Source: an uncultured Lachnospiraceae bacterium
GTDB taxonomy: Bacteria; Bacillota; Clostridia; Lachnospirales; Lachnospiraceae
Direction of reading: 5' to 3'
Length of the DNA stretch: 64,000 nucleotides
NCBI GenBank assembly: GCA_934351255.1
Contig: CAKRJH010000004.1
Span: 120,812 to 184,811 of the forward strand
Part shown: piece after piece, positions 25,340 through 34,929 of the stretch
Position numbering within the stretch: position 1 is the stretch's first letter
How the letters are laid out: the number at the start of each line of letters is the position of its first letter
Notes under the pieces: model-generated
The model's database searches: none
What the model was told of the DNA's origin: nothing
What the model saw: only the letters and a program-made list of their open reading frames with translations
Program-made: the position numbers and the translations under genes

Positions 25340-25634
25340 TGGAATGATAGAGGCCTTACTGAATGAACCGGTAGTTAACGATGATAATACTATAACATTC
25401 ACAAGCAGAGCTATTCAGTTGATACACGACACTGCTGAATCGTGTCAAACTATTCCTATTGTGGAGAAAACACAGGAGCAGGCCGAGAATTACGCAAAAG
25501 ACTTAACTGCAGAGCAGGTGTACTTTGATATGCTATGTAAAATTGTAGATGCTCCAACAACATTGCATATGAAATGCTCGGCCAGAATGCTTATTCCAAT
25601 CATTGATCGCAAGCTGAGAGAAAGGGGATTGTGA
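25329..25634 (+). CDS. Hypothetical phage protein
   Basis: 101 residues, helical, acidic N-terminal half. No domain recognised. Its stop overlaps the AAA+ gene start (TGATG), so coupled translation is likely. Confidence 0.5.
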   Translation: MQIDGMIEALLNEPVVNDDNTITFTSRAIQLIHDTAESCQTIPIVEKTQEQAENYAKDLTAEQVYFDMLCKIVDAPTTLHMKCSARMLIPIIDRKLRERGL

Positions 25635-26539
25635 TGGGACTGGGAACATATGAACAAAATTTAATAAAGTCGATTGCTGAGAATGACATAAGAGAGGCAA
25701 AAAAGTGGGCAGTAGCTGCACTAAATGCGGATACAACTCAAAAAAATAAAGGATTTGTAACACGATATAAAAATATTCTTACATCTGAGGGTGCAGGATA
25801 TATAGAACTTCCGGGAAACCTCAAAGATATCCTTGTATGCGAAGATGTTTCGCTGTCATTTAAGGAACACCGGTATTATGTGACGGAAAGGCAGGAAGCA
25901 ATAGCGAAAAATATATTTAGACTGGCAAGAGTAAGCGGAAAACTTATGGAGCTGATGATTCCGTATAAAAATGCGACCTTGCTGTATGGACCACCGGGGA
26001 CAGGAAAAACTATGTTTGGAAAATACATTGCATACAAAATGGGGTTGCCTTTTTGCTATTTGAATTTCTCGAAGGTTGTGGATAGCTACATGGGTGTCAC
26101 ATCCAGGAATATTGCACAGGCATTTACCTATGCTTCTACAAATCCTTGTGTTTTTATGTTGGACGAGGTTGATACTATAAGTTGCAATAGAGAAAGAACT
26201 TCAAGTGGAGCAGACCGGGAAATTGGTAGAGTTACAGTTACTTTAATGCAGGAATTTGACAAACTTGCAAATGATGTTGTGGTTATTGCGGCTACAAATA
26301 GATTAGATATTTTAGATAAAGCATTTGTGAGTAGATGTTCCCAAAAGTATGAAATGCCACCGTTTACAGTGGAAGAGAGCAAACAGATGGTCAATAAATT
26401 TTTAAATGATATTGAGATATCGATTCCAGATATTGAGATTGATCAGATTGTTCAAAAAAATAGTGACCAACGAACAATTATGGCAGATGTTATTCGGCTT
26501 ATTGCAGACAGGCTGGAGGTGGAGGATGAAAATAGTTAG
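25634..26539 (+). CDS. AAA+ ATPase (FtsH/CDC48-like)
   Basis: 301 residues. Walker A GPPGTGKT at 119-126, Walker B VFMLDEVD (Asp177, Glu178), sensor AATNRLD and an arginine-rich second region (DKAFVSRCSQK). The first 100 residues are family-specific. Such AAA+ proteins remodel protein or DNA-protein complexes; there is no attached protease or helicase domain. Its client may be one of the small neighbours. Confidence 0.85.
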   Translation: MGLGTYEQNLIKSIAENDIREAKKWAVAALNADTTQKNKGFVTRYKNILTSEGAGYIELPGNLKDILVCEDVSLSFKEHRYYVTERQEAIAKNIFRLARVSGKLMELMIPYKNATLLYGPPGTGKTMFGKYIAYKMGLPFCYLNFSKVVDSYMGVTSRNIAQAFTYASTNPCVFMLDEVDTISCNRERTSSGADREIGRVTVTLMQEFDKLANDVVVIAATNRLDILDKAFVSRCSQKYEMPPFTVEESKQMVNKFLNDIEISIPDIEIDQIVQKNSDQRTIMADVIRLIADRLEVEDENS

Positions 26540-26912
26540 TATTTCAGACTATGCAATACATCATCGAATAGGCAGGAGCGAGCCAACAGGAACTACATAC
26601 ATTACACGATTTGGAAATACCAGACAGAAAAATGTGTTCAAGGAATTCTACAAGACCAACATAGGAGAATTTACTCCGGAGAAGTGGGTGGAAGTTACCT
26701 TGCAGATAATACAGACACTTATGGAAAATGAACTTCTGGAGGAAATAAAGGAACATGTCGCAGGTCATTGTGTGTGGCTTAAAAATGATAAGGAGATTGA
26801 AGAATACTCGGCATCCTGTTTAGCTTCTGGGGCATATATGTACTGGGAAGATTTTAAGGACAAGAGACTACCGGCACATAAGGTATTTATCTTTGAGGGA
26901 GGTGATTTCTGA
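26526..26912 (+). CDS. Hypothetical phage protein
   Basis: 128 residues from an ATG after GGAGG that lies inside the AAA+ gene. No recognised domain. Overlap with both neighbours suggests it belongs to the AAA+ unit. Confidence 0.5.
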   Translation: MKIVSISDYAIHHRIGRSEPTGTTYITRFGNTRQKNVFKEFYKTNIGEFTPEKWVEVTLQIIQTLMENELLEEIKEHVAGHCVWLKNDKEIEEYSASCLASGAYMYWEDFKDKRLPAHKVFIFEGGDF

Positions 26913-27124
26913 TGGCAGTCTGTATGGAATGCGGAAGAAAATTGAGAAGCCAACAAAGCAAGGAAGTAGGATACGGACCGGTATGTTATAAGAGAGTGTT
27001 CGGTACCAGTATGCGGATCCGTGATGGAGATTCAAAAACAGGTACTGCTTCAGACGATTTTCCATATTATGAAATACCAGGGCAAATGTCGATTGAGGAT
27101 TTTATAAAAGCAGATGAAAAGTAA
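26912..27124 (+). CDS. DUF6011-like zinc-binding protein
   Basis: 70 residues. CMECGRKLRSQQSKEVGYGP followed by VCYKR is the short zinc-site pattern of DUF6011-type phage proteins. C-terminal GQMSIEDFI may be an interaction peptide resembling a clamp-binding QxxI/L motif. Confidence 0.6.
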   Translation: MAVCMECGRKLRSQQSKEVGYGPVCYKRVFGTSMRIRDGDSKTGTASDDFPYYEIPGQMSIEDFIKADEK

Positions 27125-27216
27125 AAGGAGAGTGCTTTCGCAACCCTCCCAACAGACAGTTAGATTATATCATAATTCGTTATGAATTTGAAATAAAAAA
27201 GAAGGAGGGCGACAGC

Positions 27217-27816
27217 ATGGACAGCCAATCAACAGAAGAAAGAGCAGAAAAAGTTATAATAGCTCTTACACCAGAACAATTGAAGGATATTTGTGCAAAT
27301 GCAGCTGAAATTGGAGCAAAGGAAGCATTAAAAACCTATGATCAGGAAAGAAAAAAAGAGCAGGGAAAACGGGCAGACAGAAGATTGCGAAATACAAAGC
27401 TGCTCCTGCGTAATTATCACATGCTCAAAGAACATGCGGAAAACTCAGTTTTCGGGCGAACACAGATGGAGGAATCGGCTTTGGATATCTTGGAATCAAT
27501 GATGAATCTTTATGACAATGAGGTAATCATTGAAAGTATCAAGAGAAGTGCAACCAGAACGGCTATTATCGTATCGCATATCGAGACGATGTTCGGTTTG
27601 TATGATGCCTATTGTGAAAAATCTCCGAACCAGGATATAGACCGTAGGAGATACGAGGTGGTTTGGGATAAATACATGGCAGAGCCGGTTCTTACCGTAA
27701 AAGAGATTGCGGCAAAACACAATATGTCAAAGGAAAATGTGTATTCCGATTTGAGAGTTGCAGAGGAAAGATTGACCGCTCTTATATTCGGGGTGGACGG
27801 ATTGAAAGTACGATAA
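27217..27816 (+). CDS. ArpU/RinA-like late transcription regulator
   Basis: 199 residues, mostly helical, ending in a sigma-region-4-like helix-turn-helix (TVKEIAAKHNMSKENVYSDLRVAEERL). It stands at the end of the early region and just before the late genes, the usual place of ArpU-type activators of Gram-positive phage late promoters. Confidence 0.75.
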   Translation: MDSQSTEERAEKVIIALTPEQLKDICANAAEIGAKEALKTYDQERKKEQGKRADRRLRNTKLLLRNYHMLKEHAENSVFGRTQMEESALDILESMMNLYDNEVIIESIKRSATRTAIIVSHIETMFGLYDAYCEKSPNQDIDRRRYEVVWDKYMAEPVLTVKEIAAKHNMSKENVYSDLRVAEERLTALIFGVDGLKVR

Positions 27817-27841
27817 AGCCACCGTCTACAAAATAATTACA

Positions 27842-27870
27842 TTGACATCACAGCTTATAAATGGCAAAAT
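27842..27870 (+). promoter_or_regulatory. Candidate promoter of the symporter/PP-loop unit
   Basis: TTGACA at 27842-27847, 17-bp spacer, CAAAAT at 27865-27870 (4 of 6 matches). A terminator hairpin follows at 27903, so transcripts from here may be attenuated. Confidence 0.4.
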
Positions 27871-27902
27871 CGTATTTGTAAAATTCTAAATCAAACGTCG
27901 GG

Positions 27903-27936
27903 GAAGTCTGCAGAGTTGTTGCAGGCTTCTTTTTTT
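27903..27936 (+). terminator. Terminator after the late-regulator gene
   Basis: 10-bp stem with arms GAAGTCTGCA and TGCAGGCTTC (one G-T pair), 7-nt loop, followed by seven T. Ends the early transcript before the cassette at 28020. Confidence 0.85.
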
Positions 27937-28019
27937 GATGCAAACTTTCCGAGAAAGGAGAGACGATTGAACAGGAAATGCACCTGCTCCTCCAGAATAA
28001 TATTGATTGGAGGATAATA

Positions 28020-29405
28020 ATGAATTACACAATTATGGTGCTGGCTGCTTATGCGGTAATTATGATTGCGGCAACAGTACTTATGACAAACAAAGAGAAA
28101 AGCGTCGAAAGGTTTTGTGTTGGAAATAGAAATACAGGATGGTTTATATCTGCATTAAGCATTGCAGCTACATGGATATGGGCTCCTGCACTATTTACAT
28201 CAACAGAGAATGCTTATACCAAAGGCTTTGCAGGGCTGTTTTGGTTTCTGGTACCTAATGTGCTTTGTCTCATATTCTTTGTTCCGTTTGCTAGGAGAAT
28301 AAGAAAAGAAATGCCGGAAGGAATCACACTGTCTGGATATATGCACCAGAAATACCAGTCTGAATCGGTAAAAAATATTTACCTGTTTCAGCTTGGGGCA
28401 TTATCGGCATTATCTACAGGAGTCCAGTTATTGGCAGGAAGCAAAATATTAAGTATGCTGACAGGTATTCCATTCTGGATCATGACAGTAATCATGGCTG
28501 TGATTGCTTATTCGTATTCACAGTTCTCTGGAATAAAGGCTTCGATACTGACGGATTCTATACAGATGGTCTTTATGCTGATTGCAAGTGTTTGCTTTGC
28601 AGTTTTCGGCATTAAGAATGGTGGTGGCCTTCAAAATATGTTCGCAGGAATTGGCGGATATACAGGAGAGTGCAGCTCCCTTTTCTCTGCAAAAGGTATA
28701 GAGATATTTCTTGGTTTTGGACTCCCCACAACAGTCGGGCTTATCTCAGGACCATTTGGCGACCAATGTTTTTGGCAGAGAGCATTTTGTGTAAAGAAAA
28801 ATCGAATAGGAAGGGCTTTCTTTGTTGGAGCAATTCTATTTGGCATGGTGCCATTGTCAATGGGAATCCTTGGGTTTGTCGGAGCTGGAATGGGATATAT
28901 GGCAATTGATACAGGTGTGATTAACTTTGAACTCATTTCAGAGTTATTTCCGAGCTGGGCGGTAATCCCATTTTTATTTATGATTGTATCTGGATTATTA
29001 TCTACGATTGACAGTAATCTGTGTGCAATATCATCCCTCACAACAGACATATTCAAAAAGAATACACTCGGAAAGACCAAGATTGCCATGGTTGCGCTGT
29101 TGGTAATAGGAATTATAGTTGCCAATATCCCAGGGCTTACAGTTACGCATTTGTTTTTGATGTATGGCACACTCAGAGCAGCAACACTTCTCCCGACAAT
29201 ATTTACATTAAAGGGAGTAAGGCTTAAACCGGAAGGCGTTGTTGCTGGCATCGTGTCCGCGCTGATCATAGGTCTTCCTGTATTTGCTTATGGGAATATC
29301 ACAGGAACCGCAGCTTATAAAACAGTCGGCAGTCTTTTGACAGTTCTGCTATCTGGAACAGTTGCTTTGATTGCAAGCAGAAAGAGAGGTGCGGAGAATG
29401 GATAG
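28020..29405 (+). CDS. Sodium:solute symporter (SSS) family transporter
   Basis: 461 residues with about 13 hydrophobic helices, in the SSS fold. Family features: GWFISALSIAATWIWAP near the N terminus, LSTGVQLLAGSKI, and VSGLLSTIDSNLCAIS. It would use a sodium gradient to import a small solute across the cell membrane; the substrate is unknown. Start ATG 28020 follows GGAGG. Transporters of this size are rare in phages. It overlaps by 8 bp a PP-loop gene, suggesting the solute feeds the adjacent enzymes, or that both act on a sulfur or nucleotide compound (inference). Confidence 0.88.
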   Translation: MNYTIMVLAAYAVIMIAATVLMTNKEKSVERFCVGNRNTGWFISALSIAATWIWAPALFTSTENAYTKGFAGLFWFLVPNVLCLIFFVPFARRIRKEMPEGITLSGYMHQKYQSESVKNIYLFQLGALSALSTGVQLLAGSKILSMLTGIPFWIMTVIMAVIAYSYSQFSGIKASILTDSIQMVFMLIASVCFAVFGIKNGGGLQNMFAGIGGYTGECSSLFSAKGIEIFLGFGLPTTVGLISGPFGDQCFWQRAFCVKKNRIGRAFFVGAILFGMVPLSMGILGFVGAGMGYMAIDTGVINFELISELFPSWAVIPFLFMIVSGLLSTIDSNLCAISSLTTDIFKKNTLGKTKIAMVALLVIGIIVANIPGLTVTHLFLMYGTLRAATLLPTIFTLKGVRLKPEGVVAGIVSALIIGLPVFAYGNITGTAAYKTVGSLLTVLLSGTVALIASRKRGAENG

Positions 29406-30183
29406 CATACTTGGAAGAAAGCAGAGAATCAAAAACTCTGACTGGATAGAAACTTTTGACAAAATCGAACAGCTGATAACTAAAAAAGAGTTGGATCAGC
29501 TTGTAAATAAGACCATACAGGATATAAAAGCCAAGACGAAAGGAAAGAAAGCTGCCTACGCATGGAGCGGAGGAAAAGATTCCCTTGTGCTTGGAGAAAT
29601 TTGCCGTCGGGCAGGAATAAGCTCCTGCGTCCTCGTAATCAGCAATTTGGAGTATAAAGCATTTACGCAATGGGTTGAGGATAATAAGCCTCCGGAATTG
29701 TCCATTATCAATACAGGACAGGATATTAAGTGGCTTGTTACTCATCCACACATGCTTTTCCCACAGGATAGCAAATATGCAGCTCAATGGTTCCATATTG
29801 TTCAACATAGAGGACAGGCAAAATACTACAAAGAAAACAACCTCGATATGCTCCTTCTTGGAAGACGAAGGGCTGATGGGAATTATGTTGGAAAAGGTGA
29901 CAATATCTACACCAACAGCCAAGGGGTTACACGATATAGCCCTTTGTCAGATTGGACGCATGAGCAGGTTTTGGCATATATCTATTATTATAATTTGGCT
30001 ATGCCGCCTATATATGATTGGAAAAATGGCTATCTGTGCGGAACGCATCCTTGGCCAGCAAGGCAATGGACAGGAAGTACGGAGAATGCCTGGAGCGAAA
30101 TCTATGAGATTGACAGCTCCATAGTAAATGAGGCGGCAGAATACTTTGAGAGTGCAAAAACATTCTTGAAGACAATAAAATAA
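29398..30183 (+). CDS. PP-loop ATPase, PAPS reductase-like
   Basis: 261 residues. The ATP pyrophosphatase loop is SGGKDS at 57-62 (AYAWSGGKDS). LGRRRADG, YSPLSDWTHEQVLAYIYYYNLAMPPIYD is the PAPS reductase/DndC-family C-terminal pattern. No CGLH-type catalytic Cys of true PAPS reductase was found, so it probably activates another substrate by adenylation. First of two PP-loop genes in this cassette; ends before a strong terminator. Confidence 0.8.
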   Translation: MDSILGRKQRIKNSDWIETFDKIEQLITKKELDQLVNKTIQDIKAKTKGKKAAYAWSGGKDSLVLGEICRRAGISSCVLVISNLEYKAFTQWVEDNKPPELSIINTGQDIKWLVTHPHMLFPQDSKYAAQWFHIVQHRGQAKYYKENNLDMLLLGRRRADGNYVGKGDNIYTNSQGVTRYSPLSDWTHEQVLAYIYYYNLAMPPIYDWKNGYLCGTHPWPARQWTGSTENAWSEIYEIDSSIVNEAAEYFESAKTFLKTIK

Positions 30184-30196
30184 GTTGCTGACACTT

Positions 30197-30236
30197 GACA
30201 GCATTTGCAGACAAAAGATTGCAAGTGCTGTCTTTT
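30197..30236 (+). terminator. Terminator inside the PP-loop/ParB cassette
   Basis: 13-bp stem: arms 30197-30209 and 30220-30232 differ by one G-T pair; loop 10 nt; then TTTT. Splits the cassette into two transcription units. Confidence 0.75.
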
Positions 30237-30304
30237 GCTATTTGCAGATAGCGTATATATCATACGGATTTGTTCCTCCAATTAAAATACAGGAGGAAAC
30301 AAAG

Positions 30305-30934
30305 ATGGAAATTATCACAATGAAGCTGGTGGACCTTGTGAAGCCAGAAAAGAATGTCAGAATTCATACGGAGCAACAGCTGAAGGAGTTCCAAAGAAGT
30401 GTCAAAATGTTCGGACAGATCCGTCCGATTGTTGTTGACGAAAACAATGTAATCTTGGCAGGAAATGGTTTGTATGAAACATTGATTGCCATGGGAAAAG
30501 AAACAGCTGATGTTTATAAGTATGACAATCTTACTGAAAATCAGAAAAAGAAGCTGATGATTGCAGACAACAAGATTTTCAGCTTAGGTATTGAAAATCT
30601 CGATACACTCAATAGCTTTTTAGAAGACCTGCAGGGCGACCTTGATATCCCGGGCTTTGATGAAGACATATTAAAGCAGATGGTGTCAGAGGCAGAGGAT
30701 GTTACAGAAAAGCTCTCCGAGTATGGCACTTTGGATGATGAAGAAATCCAGAGTATTAAAGAAAGCGGCGAGAGAAAAGAACAGCAGATTCAAAAAGCGG
30801 AGGCGGAGCAGGCAACACCAGCACCGCAGCCAATTGCTCAGCCACAACAGGAAATGCCAGAGGACAGTGAAGATACCACCGAAGTAAAGAAATTTGTTAT
30901 CTGTCCGAAATGCGGGGAGAAAATATGGCTATAA
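30305..30934 (+). CDS. ParB/Srx-like nuclease-fold protein with C-terminal zinc half-site
   Basis: 209 residues. The ParB N-terminal-like domain covers about 1-95: VDLVKPEKNVRIHTEQQL, GQIRPIVVDENNVILAGNG (catalytic-like loop) and YDNLTENQKKKLMIADN. The C-terminal tail is Gln/Pro-rich and ends CPKCGEKIWL. Related phage proteins act as DNases or ATP/CTP-dependent switches. Overlaps the next PP-loop gene, so the pair are likely partners. Confidence 0.8.
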   Translation: MEIITMKLVDLVKPEKNVRIHTEQQLKEFQRSVKMFGQIRPIVVDENNVILAGNGLYETLIAMGKETADVYKYDNLTENQKKKLMIADNKIFSLGIENLDTLNSFLEDLQGDLDIPGFDEDILKQMVSEAEDVTEKLSEYGTLDDEEIQSIKESGERKEQQIQKAEAEQATPAPQPIAQPQQEMPEDSEDTTEVKKFVICPKCGEKIWL

Positions 30935-32073
30935 AGCGGTGCGAATCCAGTATAGATGTTGTAAAGGCCGCCAAAATCCGTATAAGAAATGTATTCCAAA
31001 ACGGATTGCCGGTGTATATGTCTTTCAGCGGTGGTAAGGACAGCCTTTGTATGGCACAGCTTGTTATGGAGCTTGTGCAGGCAGGGGAAATCAATCCGGC
31101 ACAGCTTATTGTACAATTTATAGATGAAGAAGCCATTTTCCCTTGCATGGAAGATAAGGTGAGGGAATGGCGAAAAAGATTTATGTTAATTGGAGCAAAG
31201 TTTGAGTGGTATTGCCTTGAGGTAAAACACTACAACTGCTTTAATGAACTGTCCAACGATGAAACATTTATTTGTTGGGACAGATATAAAAAAGATGTTT
31301 GGGTAAGACAGCCACCATCATTCGCAATCAGAAACCATCCGCTGTTAAGACCTCGCATTGATGCATATCAGGATTTTCTTCCAAGAATATGCAGCGGAGG
31401 AATTACGATTACAGGAATCCGAACAGCGGAATCAGTACAGAGACTGCAGAATATTGCAACTATGCTGAGAGCAGGAAAGACCATGACGAATAAACACCAG
31501 GTATTTCCGATATATGATTGGACCAATAATGATGTATGGCTTTACCTCCTTCGGGAAAAAGTTGACATACCAGAGATTTACCTGTTCTTGTGGCAGTCAG
31601 GAACACGAAAAGGACAATTGAGGGTATCGCAGTTCTTTTCGATTGACACGGCAAAAAGCCTTGTCAAAATGAATGAATATTATCCGGATCTTATGGAACG
31701 GATAGTAAGGCGAGAACCGAACGCATATCTGGCCGCCTTGTATTGGGATAGTGAGATGTTCGGTAGAAGCACAGCCGCAAGAAAACAAAACGAGAAGGGA
31801 ATGACGGAAAAAGATTATAAGGCCGCCCTTTTAGAATTGTTTTCTGATATGGATGGAAATTTCCAAACGAAGCACAAGAGATATGTTGCGGAACGATACA
31901 GGAACTTCTTTATGAGTGTTTCTGCTATTGCGGACAATAAGGATTGCAAGGCTATATATGAAGGACTTATTTCTGGTGATCCAAAGCTGCGTTCCTATCG
32001 TGCTTTATATCAGAGAATCTATGGTAAATACATTACAGAAGCCAAAAAGAAGGAGGGCATGACAAATGGATAA
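30925..32073 (+). CDS. IbrA-like PP-loop (PAPS reductase family) protein
   Basis: 382 residues; SGGKDS at 35-40. C-terminal half has IRTAESVQRL, FPIYDWTNNDVWLYL and a DUF3440-type helical end. In E. coli, IbrA (this family) and IbrB (ParB-like) are adjacent prophage genes that activate immunoglobulin-binding protein expression; the chemistry is unknown. ATG at 30925 preferred, with GGGGAG upstream. Confidence 0.82.
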   Translation: MAIKRCESSIDVVKAAKIRIRNVFQNGLPVYMSFSGGKDSLCMAQLVMELVQAGEINPAQLIVQFIDEEAIFPCMEDKVREWRKRFMLIGAKFEWYCLEVKHYNCFNELSNDETFICWDRYKKDVWVRQPPSFAIRNHPLLRPRIDAYQDFLPRICSGGITITGIRTAESVQRLQNIATMLRAGKTMTNKHQVFPIYDWTNNDVWLYLLREKVDIPEIYLFLWQSGTRKGQLRVSQFFSIDTAKSLVKMNEYYPDLMERIVRREPNAYLAALYWDSEMFGRSTAARKQNEKGMTEKDYKAALLELFSDMDGNFQTKHKRYVAERYRNFFMSVSAIADNKDCKAIYEGLISGDPKLRSYRALYQRIYGKYITEAKKKEGMTNG

Positions 32074-32587
32074 GAAATTGAGTAGCCCGCTTTCTACTCT
32101 CCAATGGGTAGACAGGGACATGGTAAAACCAAACGATTACAACCCAAATAAAGTGTCAAAACAGAATTTGGAATTGCTGAAGCAATCCATATTAACCAAT
32201 GGATGGACATTACCAATTGTTGTGAGACCGGATTTCACGATTATTGATGGTTTCCACCGATGGACTGTTGCGGGAGAAGAACCTCTGAAATCAATGCTTG
32301 AAGGCAAGGTTCCTGTTGTAATTGTAGAACATAAGGATAAAGCCGGTAATATTTACGGTACTGTAACCCATAACAGGGCAAGAGGTACACATTTGCTTGA
32401 ACCTATGAAAGCGATTGTTAAAGAGCTTATGGGAGAGGGGAAATCTGTTGAAGAAATCGGTAAGCAGCTTGGCATGAGACCAGAAGAAATATTCCGATTA
32501 TCGGACTTCTCCAAAGAGGACTTTTTGAATATGATGATTAAACCAAATCAAGGTTATTCAAAAGCAGAGTTTATAACGAAGATTTAA
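32066..32587 (+). CDS. IbrB-like ParB-domain protein
   Basis: 173 residues with a ParB-like domain (about 10-115): VKPNDYNPNKVSKQNLELL, LPIVVRPDFTIIDGFHRW and VTHNRARGTH, then an HTH-like segment (SVEEIGKQLGMRPEEIFRL). Start overlaps IbrA-like stop by 8 bp. Pairing with the upstream gene mirrors IbrAB. Confidence 0.8.
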   Translation: MDKKLSSPLSTLQWVDRDMVKPNDYNPNKVSKQNLELLKQSILTNGWTLPIVVRPDFTIIDGFHRWTVAGEEPLKSMLEGKVPVVIVEHKDKAGNIYGTVTHNRARGTHLLEPMKAIVKELMGEGKSVEEIGKQLGMRPEEIFRLSDFSKEDFLNMMIKPNQGYSKAEFITKI

Positions 32588-32622
32588 TGTTAAAACAATA
32601 AATATTCGTGAGAGTGACACAC

Positions 32623-32646
32623 GGGAGGGCATACACCCTCCCTTTT
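32623..32646 (+). terminator. Terminator before the packaging genes
   Basis: 7-bp GC-rich stem GGGAGGG/CCCTCCC with 6-nt loop, followed by TTTT. Ends the IbrAB-like unit before terminase. Confidence 0.7.
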
Positions 32647-32688
32647 GTGCGTCCACGATTGCAAAACGAACAGGAGAGAGGTGGTGAT

Positions 32689-33498
32689 ATGCCGAGAGCA
32701 CCGAGCGAGAAAGTAACACAAGCTGAAAAGCTATTCAATGACGGTATGGCAATGGTTGAGATTGCTAAGAAACTGGAGGTTTCAGACGGAACAGTCCGCA
32801 GCTGGAAGAACCGGTATGGGTGGGGAAAAGCCTCAAAAAAAAACAAATGCAACGTTGCGAAAAAAAGCGAGAAGAAAAATGCAACGTTGCAGAAGAAAAA
32901 GAGAGGAGGCCAGCCCAAAAATCAGAATGCAAAAGGCGGTTCTGGCAATCCAAACCCAAATCCTCCACCAGACAGAACAAAGCATGGCGGTTATGTTCCT
33001 GTATTTATGGATGCGTTGGATTCGGATGAGCAGGAGCTTCTTGATTCTATTCCAGAAGATACGGAACTTCAACTGATGGAACAGATACAGCTTTTTTCGA
33101 TTAGAGAGAGAAGAATACTTAAAGCCATCAATAAATACCGTGACCAAAAAGGGGAGGTTGCGGTAATGGATGTGAACCGGAGCGAGTCTAAACGCTCGTT
33201 TAAAGACCAAGAGGAAGAGGCAGAGTACGATAGGCGCCAGAAGGAGAAGGTTGATAATAAAGAAATTCTTCCGGGTAAGTCCTATAATATAGCAACACAC
33301 ACAGCCAATAAGGATATGATCATAGCGAGGCTGGAACAGGAACTTTCTACTGTGCAGAGCAAAAAGACAAAGGCTATTGAAGCGTTGTCCAAGTATCGCA
33401 TAGAAAAGGCAAGGCTTGAAAGTGAAAGTGCTGGCAACGATGCGGTTGATGATTGGATTGCAGCTGTATTGGGAGAGGAAGTGAGCGAAGATGAATAA
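32689..33498 (+). CDS. terS: Terminase small subunit
   Basis: 269 residues. N-terminal HTH (AEKLFNDGMAMVEIAKKLEVSDGTVRSWKNRYGW), a Lys-rich linker, GGQPKNQNAKG motif typical of PBSX/YqaS-type small terminases, and a C-terminal coiled coil. It selects phage DNA for packaging. ATG 32689 follows GAGAGGTGG. Confidence 0.88.
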   Translation: MPRAPSEKVTQAEKLFNDGMAMVEIAKKLEVSDGTVRSWKNRYGWGKASKKNKCNVAKKSEKKNATLQKKKRGGQPKNQNAKGGSGNPNPNPPPDRTKHGGYVPVFMDALDSDEQELLDSIPEDTELQLMEQIQLFSIRERRILKAINKYRDQKGEVAVMDVNRSESKRSFKDQEEEAEYDRRQKEKVDNKEILPGKSYNIATHTANKDMIIARLEQELSTVQSKKTKAIEALSKYRIEKARLESESAGNDAVDDWIAAVLGEEVSEDE

Positions 33499-34918
33499 GA
33501 ACTCACGGACATTACGAAGAAAATTCTTCCAGAAGAAAATCCCAATATACAGGAAAAATCCAGTGCTATTTGCACAAGAGGTATTGCTGTTTGAGCCTGA
33601 TGATTGGCAAAAACAAGCTTTGATGGATTTGGCAGAAAGCCCGAAGGTTGCAATCAAGTCTGGACAGGGTGTTGGAAAAACAGGTATGGAAGCTGTTGCT
33701 TTGCTGTGGTTTTTATGCTGCTATCCCTATCCGAGAATTGTTGCAACAGCTCCTACCAAACAGCAGTTGCACGATGTATTGTGGTCCGAAGTCAGCAAGT
33801 GGATGAGCAAGTCTCCTTTGCTCTCAGACATCCTCAAATGGACGAAGACCTATATTTATATGGTTGGCAACGAAAAGCGTTGGTTTGCCGTAGCTAGGAC
33901 TGCTACAAAGCCAGAGAATATGCAAGGTTTCCATGAGGATAACATGCTATTCATCGTGGATGAGGCTTCTGGTGTTGCGGATCCGATTATGGAGGCGATA
34001 CTTGGTACTCTTTCCGGTGAAAACAATAAGCTGCTGATGTGCGGGAACCCGACGAGAACATCTGGAACATTCTACGATGCTTTTAATGTAGATAGGTCCA
34101 TATACAGGTGCCACACGGTATCGTCTGCAGATAGTAAGAGAACCAACAAACAGAATATTGAATCACTTATACGCAAGTATGGCCGTGACAGTAATGTCGT
34201 GCTGGTGCGTGTGTTCGGAGAATTTCCAAAGCAGGAAGACGATGTGTTTATAGCCCTTTCACTGGTAGAGCATTGCTGTATGTTAGATTTGCCGGATGAT
34301 GTTCCTAAGCGAATATCATTTGGAGTTGATGTGGCGAGATATGGTTCTGATGAAACAGTTATTGCCAGGAATGTAGGTGGGAAAATAACACTTCCGGTAT
34401 CGTTTAGAGGGCAAAGCCTCATGACAACAGTTGGAAAAGTTGTGCAGCTTTACAGAAAAGCTATTACAGAGTTTCCGAGATACAAAGGAAAGATATATAT
34501 CAACATTGATGATTGTGGTCTTGGTGGCGGAGTTACAGACCGTCTGGAAGAGGTTAAGCAGGAAGAAAAGCTTACACGAATGGTGATTGTTCCTGTTAAT
34601 GCCGCTGGCAAAGTTCCGGAAGAAACTGTTGGTGATGGAAAACAGAAAGCCTGCGACATTTACGATAATATGACAACTTATTTATGGGGCACAGTAAAAG
34701 ATGCCTTAATGATGGAGGAAGTGAGTTTGGAAAATGACAATGAACTTGTTGCACAGCTCACTTGTAGAAAATACAGGCTGACGAGTAGAGGAAAGATGTT
34801 GCTTGAAAGCAAAGAGGAAATGAAGAAACGAGGGATTGATTCCCCAGATAGAGCAGATGCGGTTGCGCTGTCTTGCTATCAGAAAAAGACATTCAATATT
34901 GGAAGTCTCGTAGATTAG
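33491..34918 (+). CDS. terL: Terminase large subunit
   Basis: 475 residues. ATPase domain with Walker A SGQGVGKT (57-64) and Walker B LFIVDEAS (Asp157, Glu158); nuclease domain from about 270 with acidic residues in FGVDVARYGSDE and NIDDCGLGGG. Motor that packages DNA into the procapsid. Start overlaps terS by 8 bp. Confidence 0.95.
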   Translation: MNKNSRTLRRKFFQKKIPIYRKNPVLFAQEVLLFEPDDWQKQALMDLAESPKVAIKSGQGVGKTGMEAVALLWFLCCYPYPRIVATAPTKQQLHDVLWSEVSKWMSKSPLLSDILKWTKTYIYMVGNEKRWFAVARTATKPENMQGFHEDNMLFIVDEASGVADPIMEAILGTLSGENNKLLMCGNPTRTSGTFYDAFNVDRSIYRCHTVSSADSKRTNKQNIESLIRKYGRDSNVVLVRVFGEFPKQEDDVFIALSLVEHCCMLDLPDDVPKRISFGVDVARYGSDETVIARNVGGKITLPVSFRGQSLMTTVGKVVQLYRKAITEFPRYKGKIYINIDDCGLGGGVTDRLEEVKQEEKLTRMVIVPVNAAGKVPEETVGDGKQKACDIYDNMTTYLWGTVKDALMMEEVSLENDNELVAQLTCRKYRLTSRGKMLLESKEEMKKRGIDSPDRADAVALSCYQKKTFNIGSLVD

Positions 34919-34929
34919 GAGGTGAGAAA

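Noticed and set aside
32833..33657. 274-residue antisense ORF over the terminase genes
   Set aside because: Low-complexity shadow; both terminase genes are convincing on the plus strand.
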